21,886 nt of DNA from CAZKGE01 sp964541695. GTDB lineage: Bacteria; Bacillota; Clostridia; Christensenellales; CAG-138. The notes below the pieces were generated by a model that saw only the letters and a list, made by a program, of their open reading frames with translations, did not search any database and was not told where the DNA came from. A program made the translations under genes and the position numbers. The DNA lies in contig CAZIRB010000028.1 of NCBI GenBank assembly GCA_964541695.1, positions 1-21,886 of the forward strand, read 5' to 3'. Every line of letters begins with the position of its first letter. Within the stretch, counting starts at the first letter, position 1. Below, in pieces: positions 15,227 to 21,886 of this stretch.

Positions 15227-17494
15227 ATGCCTATGAACGCCGACGACATGATGAAGACCGAGGCGCTGTGCATCGAGGAGCACGCGCCGTACTGCCGCGC
15301 GGCCTGTCCGCTGCATGTGGACATGCGCGCGGTCTGCGGGCTCCTTGCCGGCGGCGAAAAGACCAAGGCGCAGGTGCAGTTTCTGCTGGCCGCGCCGCTT
15401 CCCCGCATCACGGCCAAGCTCTGCGACGCCCCGTGCAAAAGCGCGTGCAAGCGCGCTGAGCTCGGCGGCAGCGTGGACATCGGCGCGATCGAACGCTACC
15501 TGGCCGCCGACCCGAACTGGGCGCCGCCCAAGGTTTCGGTCCGGTTCCGTTCGCGCCACCGGGTCGCGATCGTCGGCGCGGGCGCAAGCGGCCTGTCCGC
15601 CGCGGCGTACCTTGCGGCCAAGGGCTTCCTCGTGACTGTGTACGAGCACGCGGCGACAATCGGCCCCGCGCTGATCGGCAGCCGCGGCCTGACCGAAGAA
15701 GATGCCGAGCGAGACGTTGCGCCGTTTTCTGAACTCGTCGAGTGGAAGCTCTCCACGCGCGTCGGCAAAGACATAGCCTGGGACGAGCTGCTTGCCGTGT
15801 TCGATGCGGTGCTCGCCACGGGCGAACGGCCGGAGCATATCTTGGGCGATCCGGACACGCTGACGCTGCGCGCTGCGGATTCCAAACTGTTTGTGGCTGG
15901 CCGGAAGCTTCTGCATAACCCGTCGTTTGCCTCCTCGCTGTGCTCCGGCAAGCGCGCCGCGATCAGCATGGAACGGCTCGCCAAGGGCATTTCGTTGACC
16001 GCGATGCGCGTCAACGAGGACGCGTACGAAACCGGGCTGATTACGCCGACGGACGGCGTCGAACCCGCGTCCGCGGTGCCGGAACCCGCGGGCGGCTATT
16101 CGGACGCGGACGCAGGGGCGGAGGCTGCGCGCTGCATGCAGTGCCGCTGCATGATCTGCGTGCGCGAATGCGCGTTTTTGCAGAAATTCGATAAATATCC
16201 GCGGCTGTACATCCGCGAGATCGCAAACACGATCTCGCTCCTGCGCGACGGCGTGCGCTCCGGCAAGAACCTGCTCGTGGCGTGCAGCATGTGCGGCCTG
16301 TGCGGCAGGCTCTGCCCGAACGGCATCCCAATGGACCGCGTCGTGCACGACGGCCGCGCCGCGATGGCCGATAAGGGCGACCTGGCCGAGGCGATCTATG
16401 ATTTTCCCGTGCGCGATATGCTGTTTAGCAACTCCGACGAGGCCGCGCTGTGCCGCAACGCGCCGGGGCTGGAGCGGAGCCTGTTCGCGTTCTTCCCGGG
16501 CTGCCAGCTCGCCGCGAGTCTGCCGGAGCTTGTACCCAAAACGTACGCGCACCTGCTCTCGCTCGAGCCCGAGACCGGCGTCATGCTCGGCTGCTGCGGC
16601 GCGCCCGCGGACTGGGCGGGCCGTTCCGCGCTGTACGCCGAGACCGTGGCGGGCATCCGCGAGAAGCTCGCGCGGCTGGGGAACCCTACGCTGATCGCGG
16701 CCTGCCCGACCTGCGTCAAGCAGCTTACGGCCGAGGGTATCCCCGCGGTGTCGCTCTACGCGTTTCTTGCCGAGCGCGCGCTGCCGGAGGCTATCCGCCA
16801 CCCGCAACGCGTGGCCGTACACGACAGCTGCACCGCGCGCGGCGAGAAGGATACGCTCGACGGCGTGCGCAAGCTTTTGTCGCGCTGCGGCTGCGAAATT
16901 GAGGAGCTGGCCATATCGCGCGACAAAACGCGCTGCTGCGGCTACGGCGGGCTCGTGTTCTACGGCGACCGCGACGTGGCAAACCGCATGATCGAGGCGC
17001 GCGCCGCCGAGAGCGGGCTGCCGTACATATCGTATTGCAGCGTCTGCCGCGACTATCTCCGGCGCGCCGGCAAACCCGGCGTGCACGTATTAAACGTGCT
17101 GTTTGGCGAGGACGCTGCGGCGGATTATGAAAAACGCGGCGCGTCTATTTCGGAAAAGAACGCGAACCGCCTGCGCGCGGCGGCGGGCATCCTGCGCCTC
17201 TACGGCGAGACGCCGAAAGCGCCCCCCGCGGACGAGGGGCCCGCGCTCGTCATTGCCGATGATGTGCGCGCGCTGCTCGAGGACCGGCTTATCACAGAAC
17301 AGGCGATCCGGCGCGTGATCGCCGAGGCGGAGTCGTCCGGCAGGCGGCTCGTCCGGCCCGCGGACGGGCACCGGTTTGCGAGCCTGCGCCCGGGCATCGT
17401 GACGTACTGGGTGGAGTATCAGGAGCGCGGCGGCGGCTATGAGGTGTTCGACGCCTACAGCCACCGCGTGGACATTTCGGAGGCGCGCGTATGA
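15227..17494 (+). CDS. Pyridine nucleotide-disulfide oxidoreductase / dicluster CCG-domain electron-transfer protein
   Basis: A 755-residue redox protein. Residues 15-95 have Cys pairs (C15, C23, C27, C66, C70, C74) like the Fe-S N-terminal domain of GltD/NfnB. Residues 113-255 hold the FAD loop VAIVGAGASGLS (113-124), AVLATGE (194-200) and LFVAGR...GKRAAISMERLAKG, but are only ~145 long, so the inserted NAD(P)H domain is reduced or missing. A dicluster ferredoxin follows (CMQCRCMICVREC 303-315; CSMCGLCGRLCP 353-364). Two CCG domains as in HdrB/GlpC/LutA come next (GCCGAP 456, CPTC 493; DSC 534, RCCGYGG 569, CSVC 604). The last ~75 residues are an unrecognised tail. From memory, NCBI calls this family pyridine nucleotide-disulfide oxidoreductase/dicluster-binding protein. 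It probably takes or gives electrons for the oxidoreductase upstream. There is no ribosome binding site; the ATG lies at the predicted transcription start. Its stop overlaps the next ATG. Confidence 0.85.
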   Translation: MPMNADDMMKTEALCIEEHAPYCRAACPLHVDMRAVCGLLAGGEKTKAQVQFLLAAPLPRITAKLCDAPCKSACKRAELGGSVDIGAIERYLAADPNWAPPKVSVRFRSRHRVAIVGAGASGLSAAAYLAAKGFLVTVYEHAATIGPALIGSRGLTEEDAERDVAPFSELVEWKLSTRVGKDIAWDELLAVFDAVLATGERPEHILGDPDTLTLRAADSKLFVAGRKLLHNPSFASSLCSGKRAAISMERLAKGISLTAMRVNEDAYETGLITPTDGVEPASAVPEPAGGYSDADAGAEAARCMQCRCMICVRECAFLQKFDKYPRLYIREIANTISLLRDGVRSGKNLLVACSMCGLCGRLCPNGIPMDRVVHDGRAAMADKGDLAEAIYDFPVRDMLFSNSDEAALCRNAPGLERSLFAFFPGCQLAASLPELVPKTYAHLLSLEPETGVMLGCCGAPADWAGRSALYAETVAGIREKLARLGNPTLIAACPTCVKQLTAEGIPAVSLYAFLAERALPEAIRHPQRVAVHDSCTARGEKDTLDGVRKLLSRCGCEIEELAISRDKTRCCGYGGLVFYGDRDVANRMIEARAAESGLPYISYCSVCRDYLRRAGKPGVHVLNVLFGEDAAADYEKRGASISEKNANRLRAAAGILRLYGETPKAPPADEGPALVIADDVRALLEDRLITEQAIRRVIAEAESSGRRLVRPADGHRFASLRPGIVTYWVEYQERGGGYEVFDAYSHRVDISEARV

Positions 17495-17709
17495 GCATGA
17501 CGGCGGCCCCTGCGATTCAAAACGACGAGCACATCCGCTGCGAGCGCTGCGACCGCGAGCTCGAGCCCATGGAGGTGCGCGCCAAGTACCTCAAGAGTGA
17601 CTTCCCGACGAAGGTGCTCGCGTGCCCTGTCTGCGGGCAGATCTACATCCCCGCATCGCTCGTGTTCGGCAAGATCGGCGAGGTGGAGCGCACGCTGGAG
17701 GAAAAGTGA
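17491..17709 (+). CDS. Small two-CxxC redox protein (DVU_1557-like)
   Basis: A 72-residue protein with CERC (C17, C20) and CPVC (C45, C48), spaced like a zinc ribbon or rubredoxin-type metal site, and a conserved-looking GQIYIPASLVFGKI stretch after the second pair. From memory it matches the small family named after Desulfovibrio vulgaris DVU_1557, described as a redox protein. The ATG overlaps the preceding stop (ATGA), and the stop overlaps the next start (GTGA), so it is translated together with its neighbours. Role unproven: one-electron carrier or zinc-stabilised adaptor are both possible. Confidence 0.8.
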   Translation: MSMTAAPAIQNDEHIRCERCDRELEPMEVRAKYLKSDFPTKVLACPVCGQIYIPASLVFGKIGEVERTLEEK

Positions 17710-18368
17710 ACGCGCTGTACGAGAACGACGCGCTGCTGGCCGCGGCGGACTTTTGCGTGCATCCGGGCGGCGCGGAGCTGACGTTGCGCGCGGTAGGGCT
17801 CGCGAACCTCGCGCCGGGCGCGCGCATACTGGATGTGGGCTGCGGCGCGGGCCGGTCGGTCCGCCTTTTGCGCGAGAGCGGCTACGACGCGCACGGCGTC
17901 GACGCGTCGGAGAAGCTCGTGCGGCTTGCGGACTCGCCGTATGTGCGGCTCGGCGACGCGCACAAAATCGTTGGGACATACGACGCGCTGCTGCTTGAAT
18001 GCGTGCTGAGCCTGCTTGCGGACAAGAAAGCGTTTTTCGCTTCCGCCCGCGCCGCGCTGCGCAAAGGCGGCAAACTGATCCTGTGCGAGCTGTACCCGCG
18101 CGGCGCTTCGGGCGCTCCGGTGTCCGCCGTGACTTGCGCAAACGGCCTGCTTGCACCGGACGCGCTGTCGGCGCTGCTGAACGAAGCGGGGTTTACAAGC
18201 GTCGCGTACTGCGACGAAACGGACGCGTTCACAAGCTTTTTGGCCATGCTGGTGATGGAATTCGGCTCCGTGGACGCGTTTTTATGCGAGATGGCGGGCG
18301 GCTGCCAACGCGCCGCGCCGGCCGGTCTCAAGCTCGGTTACGCGGTCTCCGTGTGGGAGAGACGATAG
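17706..18368 (+). CDS. Class I SAM-dependent methyltransferase (DVU_1556/TrsM-like)
   Basis: A 220-residue protein with a clear SAM-binding loop ILDVGCGAG (41-49), acidic D66 at the end of beta-2 (GVDASEKLV), and a motif IV/post-IV region YDALLLECVLSLL (about 96-108) followed by LRKGGKLILCELYPRG. I chose GTG at 17706 because it overlaps the previous stop as GTGA and has GGAGG 4-5 bases upstream; the frame extends to 17622 but only inside the upstream gene. From memory, a methyltransferase of this size sits at this place in DVU_1553-1559-like clusters. The methyl acceptor is unknown; cofactor or metal-centre maturation is an inference from context. Confidence 0.85.
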   Translation: MNALYENDALLAAADFCVHPGGAELTLRAVGLANLAPGARILDVGCGAGRSVRLLRESGYDAHGVDASEKLVRLADSPYVRLGDAHKIVGTYDALLLECVLSLLADKKAFFASARAALRKGGKLILCELYPRGASGAPVSAVTCANGLLAPDALSALLNEAGFTSVAYCDETDAFTSFLAMLVMEFGSVDAFLCEMAGGCQRAAPAGLKLGYAVSVWERR

Positions 18369-18604
18369 GGGGAAAATGCACTGTACGGCGGCGATGCCGG
18401 CCGGAAATTTGCGCGGTTTATGCGTGGAAAGACAAAATGAGGGAAAAAACGTGCCGCGCTTTCGTGACGCGTTGACCGGAATCCGCTCGGGTTCCGTTTG
18501 GATGACGAAACAGACAACACGCCGCAATATATGCGGCCGACGGCTTTGCGCCGGTTGCGGCGGCGAGCCGAACAAAGCAATAGCGATCCGGAGGGAGGGC
18601 AGCG
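18369..18604 (+). other. 236-base gap with hairpins before the radical SAM gene
   Basis: In a stretch where other genes overlap, this gap stands out. It contains CGGAATCC (18477-18484) paired with GGGTTCCG (18489-18496), and GCCGC (18521-18525) paired with GCGGC (18533-18537). More G/C hairpins follow up to about 18570, then the ribosome binding site GGAGGG. Open frames across it have unlikely composition, so I call no gene. It matches no riboswitch consensus I can recall. It may be a structured leader or a decayed gene. Confidence 0.4.
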
Positions 18605-19906
18605 ATGGAAAACGAAACGTACAGTCTCTGCCCGGTCTGCCTGCGGCGGCTTCCGGCGCGCTATGAGGCCGACGGCAGGGACGTGTACCTAACCCGCGAG
18701 TGCCCGGAGCACGGCCCGTTCCGCGCCGCGGTCTGGCGCGGCGCGCCCGCGCTTTCCGGCTGGCTGCGCGAGGAGCAGAACAAAAAGCCCGCGGAACCGG
18801 ACACGGAGCCGCGCCTCGGCTGCCCGTACGACTGCGGGCTGTGCGAACAGCACGCGCAGGAAGCCTGCTGCGTGCTTCTTGAGGTGACGAAGCGCTGCGG
18901 CCTCGGCTGCCCGCTGTGCTTTGCGAGCGCGGGGAGCGGCGCGGACGATATGCCGATCGGGCAATTCGACGAAGTTTTGGAGTTTTTGAAGGCAAAAACC
19001 CCCTCGTCGCCGTTCAATCTGCAGCTCTCCGGCGGCGAGCCCGCGGAGCGCGACGATCTCGACGCGCTCGTTTCGCACGTCAAGCGCGCGGGGTTCCCGT
19101 ATGTGCAGATCAACTCGAACGGCCTGCGGCTGGCCGCGGAGCCGGAGATGGCGATTAAGCTGCGCGCGGCGGGGTTGGACTGCGTGTTTTTGCAGTTCGA
19201 CGGCACGGACGACGGCATCTACCGCAAGCTGCGCGGCAGGCCGCTGCTCGCGATAAAACGCGCGGCGCTGGACAACTGCGCGCGCGCCGGGCTGCCGGTC
19301 GTGCTGACCATGGCGCTCGTGCCGGGCGTGAACACGGAGAACATCGGCGCGACGCTGGACTTTGCGATGGCGCGCATGCCGAACGTGCGCGGCATCCATT
19401 TTCTGCCCGCGGCGCAGATGGGCCGGTACTTCGCCGACGCGGGCACGGCGCATTTCACGCTGCCGGAGCTCCTTCGCGCGCTCGAGGTGCAAACAAAATT
19501 CCGGCTCTCCCGCGCCGACTTTCTGCCGACCGTCAGCGGAAGCTGCCGCTGCGCGCTCTACGGCAATTTCTTAATCGATCCGGACGGCTCGATCACGCCG
19601 ATTACGAACCCGGGCGGCGGTTGCTGCTGCAGCCGCGACGCGGTCGCGTCCGCGCGCGCATACACGGCGCGGCGCTGGGGCGCGGCGTACGGCGGCGAAG
19701 CGGACGAATGGGACTTTTTCATCCGGCGCACGGAGGAGCGGGGCTTCTCGATCACGGCGATGCTGTTTATGGACGCGTGGAACTTCGACGTTTCGCGCGT
19801 TAAAAAATGCCGCTTCCAGGTCGCGACGGGTGACCAGAGGCTGATCCCGTTCTGCTCGTATTATCTGACCTCCGCTTCCGGGGAGAGACTGTATGCGGAC
19901 GGCTGA
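18605..19906 (+). CDS. trsS: Radical SAM protein, TrsS type
   Basis: A 433-residue radical SAM enzyme. The [4Fe-4S]-SAM motif is CGLGCPLC (C98, C102, C105). Before it come CPVC (C9, C12), C33 in RECPEHG, and CPYDCGLC (C73, C77, C80), so the N-terminal ~90 residues can bind extra zinc or Fe-S. This architecture (CPxDCGLCxxH... then CNLxCPxCFA) is shared with the Tes/MJ0619-type radical SAM group. LQLSGGEP (139-146) fits the GGE motif that binds the SAM amino group. Cys clusters GSCRC and GGCCCSR follow late in the chain. From memory, TrsS is the NCBI name for a radical SAM (seleno)protein in this cluster; here the N-terminal CPVC positions are ordinary Cys and no in-frame TGA interrupts. ATG follows GGAGGG. 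Its end overlaps the ligase gene by 14 bases. Substrate unknown. Confidence 0.82.
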   Translation: MENETYSLCPVCLRRLPARYEADGRDVYLTRECPEHGPFRAAVWRGAPALSGWLREEQNKKPAEPDTEPRLGCPYDCGLCEQHAQEACCVLLEVTKRCGLGCPLCFASAGSGADDMPIGQFDEVLEFLKAKTPSSPFNLQLSGGEPAERDDLDALVSHVKRAGFPYVQINSNGLRLAAEPEMAIKLRAAGLDCVFLQFDGTDDGIYRKLRGRPLLAIKRAALDNCARAGLPVVLTMALVPGVNTENIGATLDFAMARMPNVRGIHFLPAAQMGRYFADAGTAHFTLPELLRALEVQTKFRLSRADFLPTVSGSCRCALYGNFLIDPDGSITPITNPGGGCCCSRDAVASARAYTARRWGAAYGGEADEWDFFIRRTEERGFSITAMLFMDAWNFDVSRVKKCRFQVATGDQRLIPFCSYYLTSASGERLYADG

Positions 19907-20894
19907 GCCGCTGCTCGACAATTGGATCGGGCAAACCATCGGCGTGGCCAGGCCGACGCTTGCCGACGTGCGCGCGTATCAGCTTGGCCGCATCCGGGCC
20001 GTACTCGATTACGCGTTTCTGCACGCGCCGTTCTACCGCGCGCTGCACAAAACGCCGCCGATGCCGCGCTCGTTTGCGGAATTTGAGCGGCTGCCGGTCG
20101 TCGGCGCCGCCGATCTGGTCCGGTCCGGCGGGCGCATGCTCTGCGTGCCGCAGGACGAAGTCGCGCGCGTGGTCACGAGCGGTACGACGGCCGAGCCGAA
20201 GCGGCTGTACTTTACGCAGGCGGAGCTGGACCGCACGGTCGACTATTTTACCGAGGGTTCGCGGCAGTTCATCCGCGCGGGCGAAAAGACGCTGCTGCTG
20301 TTCCCGTGCGCGGCGGAGAGCGGCGCGGCGCGGCTGTTCATGCGCGCGCTTGCGCGCCTCGGCGCCGCCGCCGTGCCGTACGGCGTGCCGAAGGACGGGG
20401 CGGAGGCGTGCCGCGTTTTGCGCGCCGAGCGGCCGGACCTCGTGCTGGCCGCGCCGCAAACGGCCGTGCAGATGCGGGCGGCAAGCGACGGTACGGAGCG
20501 CTTCGATACGCTCCTGCTCTCGGGCGACGGCATGGCCGAAGCGGAGATTGCGGCGCAGCGCGCGCGGTTTTGCTGTGACGTATTTTTGCAGTACGGCCTG
20601 ACCGAGACCGCGTTCGGCCTCGGCGTGGACTGCCGCGCGTTTGCCGGCTATCATCTGCGCGAGGCGGACTTCTACGTGGAGATACTGGATCAAAACAACA
20701 AAACCCTGCCGCACGGAGCGTACGGCAGGGTCGTGATCACGTCGCTGCACTGCGGCGCGATGCCGCTCATTCGCTACGATACGGGCGATGTGTCGCGGTT
20801 TCTCCCCGCGCCCTGCGGCTGCGGCAGCGCGTTCCCGCTGCTCGACCGCATCCGCCCGCGCAACGTGCCGAAGGGATACCGCGCCGGCGGCTGA
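19893..20894 (+). CDS. Short PaaK-like AMP-dependent ligase (DVU_1553-like), no C-terminal domain
   Basis: A 333-residue member of the adenylate-forming family, related to phenylacetate-CoA ligase. The N-terminus (LGRIRAVLDYAFLHAPFYRALH) is PaaK-like. The phosphate loop is VTSGTTAEPKRLYF (about 92-105), the adenine/Mg region is QYGLTETAFG, and the ribose-binding aspartate is in YDTGD. PaaK is about 430 residues; this protein stops soon after CGCG, where the mobile C-terminal domain with the catalytic lysine should begin. It may therefore adenylate only, act with a partner, or be non-catalytic. There is no visible frameshift or decay at the end, so the short form looks natural. ATG follows GGGGAGAG and overlaps trsS by 14 bases, implying coupling. 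It ends the plus-strand cluster. Family sure, substrate not. Confidence 0.85.
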   Translation: MRTAEPLLDNWIGQTIGVARPTLADVRAYQLGRIRAVLDYAFLHAPFYRALHKTPPMPRSFAEFERLPVVGAADLVRSGGRMLCVPQDEVARVVTSGTTAEPKRLYFTQAELDRTVDYFTEGSRQFIRAGEKTLLLFPCAAESGAARLFMRALARLGAAAVPYGVPKDGAEACRVLRAERPDLVLAAPQTAVQMRAASDGTERFDTLLLSGDGMAEAEIAAQRARFCCDVFLQYGLTETAFGLGVDCRAFAGYHLREADFYVEILDQNNKTLPHGAYGRVVITSLHCGAMPLIRYDTGDVSRFLPAPCGCGSAFPLLDRIRPRNVPKGYRAGG

Positions 20895-20960
20895 GGGGTT
20901 GCGGGGGAGGAGCCATAGTGGACGGCGGAAGACGCCGCGCTGGATGACCGGATCGTTACG

Positions 20961-21140
20961 GTGTTCGCCGCGTTCGGCGAAACCGGCAAGCTTTCGCCCA
21001 TGGTGCCAAAAGAAAACAACGTTCGCCGCGTTCGGCGAAACCGGGAAGCTTTCGTCTGCCCTGCATACCAAGAGAAAAAATGATCGCCGTGTCGGTCAAA
21101 CCCGCATGCCACGGGCTTGCGTCGGTCAAGCATCTGCAAA
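20961..21140. repeat. Degenerate tandem repeat, three copies of about 58-60 bp
   Basis: GTTCGCCGCGTTCGGCGAAA occurs at 20963 and again at 21021, each followed by CCGG(C/G)AAGCTTTCG and an A/G-rich end. A more diverged third copy begins at 21081 (ATCGCCGTGTCGGTCAAACC). Each unit starts with a short hairpin, TTCGCCGcgttCGGCGAA. The whole gap 20895-21293 has no gene that I can support. A GGTTCGAATTC segment near 21178 resembles a tRNA T-loop, but no tRNA can be folded around it. Confidence 0.6.
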
Positions 21141-21293
21141 AGGGGGGTGTCTCCGCGTTCCCCTCAGTCGCTGCGGGGTTCGAATTCGGCTGATCCAACA
21201 CCTCTGCATGGCCGCTTGCTCCGGCCGCCGCGCCCGCCTGCTCGCACTCCGGCGCTCCCGCTTGCACCGCCCGACGTGCTGGTTCGCTATCTA

Positions 21294-21743
21294 TTATTGA
21301 TGCGACGCGAGCAGCTCGTCGAGCACTTCGCACGCGGTCGCGACGTATGACGCGCAGTTTTTCATGCTCCCTTCCGCGCGCGCTTTGGCTGCGCCTTCCG
21401 GCGTCGTGATGTCGCCGCCGAGCAGTTCGCGGCAGGTGCTCGCGCCGCAGCGCTCGGAAAACGCCGCGATCGCGCGCTTTTGCAGCGACATCGTGCGCAG
21501 CTTTGCGTCGATGTCCCCAATCTCTGCGCGGCCGGCGTACAGGCCCAGCACCATGATGGCGCCGAGCAGCGCGCCGCAGGGCATGTTAGCGCCGTTTAAG
21601 AACGCGCCGCCCAGGCCTTCGCCGAGCCTTGTCGCGGCTGTTTCCTCAAGCGAAAAATCCTCCGCGTACGCCGCGAGCACGGACTGCGTGCAGTTGAATC
21701 CGCTGGCAAACAGCGCGGAAGCCCGCTCTGCCCTGTCGGTCAT
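21294..21743 (-). CDS. C-GCAxxG-C-C family protein (DVU_1555-like)
   Basis: A 149-residue protein with the spaced cysteines of this putative redox or metal-binding family: C18 in FNCTQSV, C56 in MPCGALLGAIMVLG, C99 and C104 in ERCGASTC, C130 and C138 near the end. The hydrophobic segment after CGALLG is normal for the family and is probably a buried helix, not a membrane span. The ATG at 21743 has GGAAGGAG 8 bases upstream; a TTG further upstream overlaps that site and is rejected. It points towards the aldehyde oxidoreductase cluster rather than along it. From memory, a C-GCAxxG-C-C protein (DVU_1555 family) is part of the same gene set in Desulfovibrio, so it probably belongs functionally with the plus-strand genes. 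Biochemical role not established for the family. Confidence 0.85.
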   Translation of the reverse strand: MTDRAERASALFASGFNCTQSVLAAYAEDFSLEETAATRLGEGLGGAFLNGANMPCGALLGAIMVLGLYAGRAEIGDIDAKLRTMSLQKRAIAAFSERCGASTCRELLGGDITTPEGAAKARAEGSMKNCASYVATACEVLDELLASHQ

Positions 21744-21886
21744 TTTTTGATCTCCTTCCAATGCGTCCGCGCATTCGCGCGGCTTTTTCTCTGAATATAC
21801 AACCCGTCTCTATGGGAAAAACAACCGGCAGGGATGTGCGCTTCGCCTGCGCCCGCTTGTTCGCGGTTCGCGCAGCCCGTCTCTGA
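21744..21886 (-). promoter_or_regulatory. Upstream region of the C-GCAxxG-C-C gene, possible promoter
   Basis: On the minus strand a TTGTTT (-35-like) is followed by TGTATATT (-10-like) about 40-60 bases before the ATG, with a spacer of 17-19 bases depending on the box chosen. A GCCGCGCG...CGCGCGG-like hairpin lies in the leader. The rest of the window end has no visible gene. Confidence 0.3.

Noticed and set aside
15083..17086. 667-codon minus-strand open frame opposite the dicluster protein
   Set aside because: It has low-complexity Arg/Ala composition and no motifs, whereas the plus strand has clear FAD, Fe-S and CCG motifs with coupled neighbours.
18605..18640. Selenocysteine in the radical SAM protein
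   Set aside because: Members of this type can be selenoproteins, but here both CPVC positions are Cys codons and no in-frame TGA occurs inside the gene.
18376..18666. 96-codon open frame in the gap before trsS
   Set aside because: It has no ribosome binding site, unusual composition, and runs into the start of trsS in another frame.
21165..21200. Possible tRNA because of a GGTTCGAATTC T-loop-like segment
   Set aside because: The flanking bases do not form a T-stem, and no D-arm, anticodon arm or acceptor stem can be built around it.

Overview
The window looks like chromosomal DNA of a GC-rich, Gram-positive-type anaerobe, most likely an uncultured member of the Clostridia. The basis is strong AGGAGG-type ribosome binding sites, the split glycine decarboxylase (gcvPA/gcvPB), a tandem glycine riboswitch of the Firmicutes style, and a molybdenum aldehyde oxidoreductase with iron-sulfur partners of the kind found in strict anaerobes. 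This placement is inference; there is no rRNA, tRNA, phage, IS element or CRISPR array in the window.

Layout. (1) 1-416 is the 3' end of a beta-rich, possibly surface-exposed protein. (2) 417-894 is intergenic DNA full of small GC-rich palindromes. (3) 895-2331 (minus) is a membrane-anchored M15-type D,D-carboxypeptidase-like protein, followed upstream by a 15-bp tandem repeat and another palindrome cluster. (4) 2709-8551 (minus) is a complete glycine cleavage operon, gcvH-gcvPA-gcvPB-gcvT, in which gcvT is fused in frame to a serine hydroxymethyltransferase-like domain. Expression is controlled by a good sigma-70 promoter, a tandem glycine riboswitch and an intrinsic terminator whose stem overlaps the closing helix of the second aptamer. 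(5) 8963-10210 (minus) is an unusual MerR-type regulator fused to a zinc ribbon and a degenerate methyltransferase-like domain. It is divergent from (6) a class III aminotransferase at 10613-12046, with several palindromes and a promoter with a 19-bp spacer between them.

(7) 12213-20894 (plus) is the most interesting region. A molybdopterin aldehyde oxidoreductase very like Desulfovibrio gigas MOP is followed by a flavin/Fe-S/CCG-domain electron-transfer protein, a 72-residue two-CxxC protein, a SAM methyltransferase, a radical SAM protein of the TrsS type, and a short PaaK-like AMP-dependent ligase. A C-GCAxxG-C-C family protein lies convergently at 21294-21743. From memory, this gene set corresponds to the families named after Desulfovibrio vulgaris DVU_1553-DVU_1559 plus TrsS, a conserved neighbourhood whose purpose is not established. 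It plausibly serves to mature or power the aldehyde oxidoreductase.

How the genes may work together (inference): the aminotransferase would turn an amine or amino acid into an aldehyde or oxo-acid, MOP would oxidise an aldehyde to an acid, the dicluster flavoprotein and the small CxxC protein would handle its electrons, and the methyltransferase, radical SAM protein and ligase-like protein would make or modify a cofactor or metal centre. The glycine operon is a separate, glycine-induced unit that would pass methylene-tetrahydrofolate from glycine cleavage to serine synthesis within one fused polypeptide.
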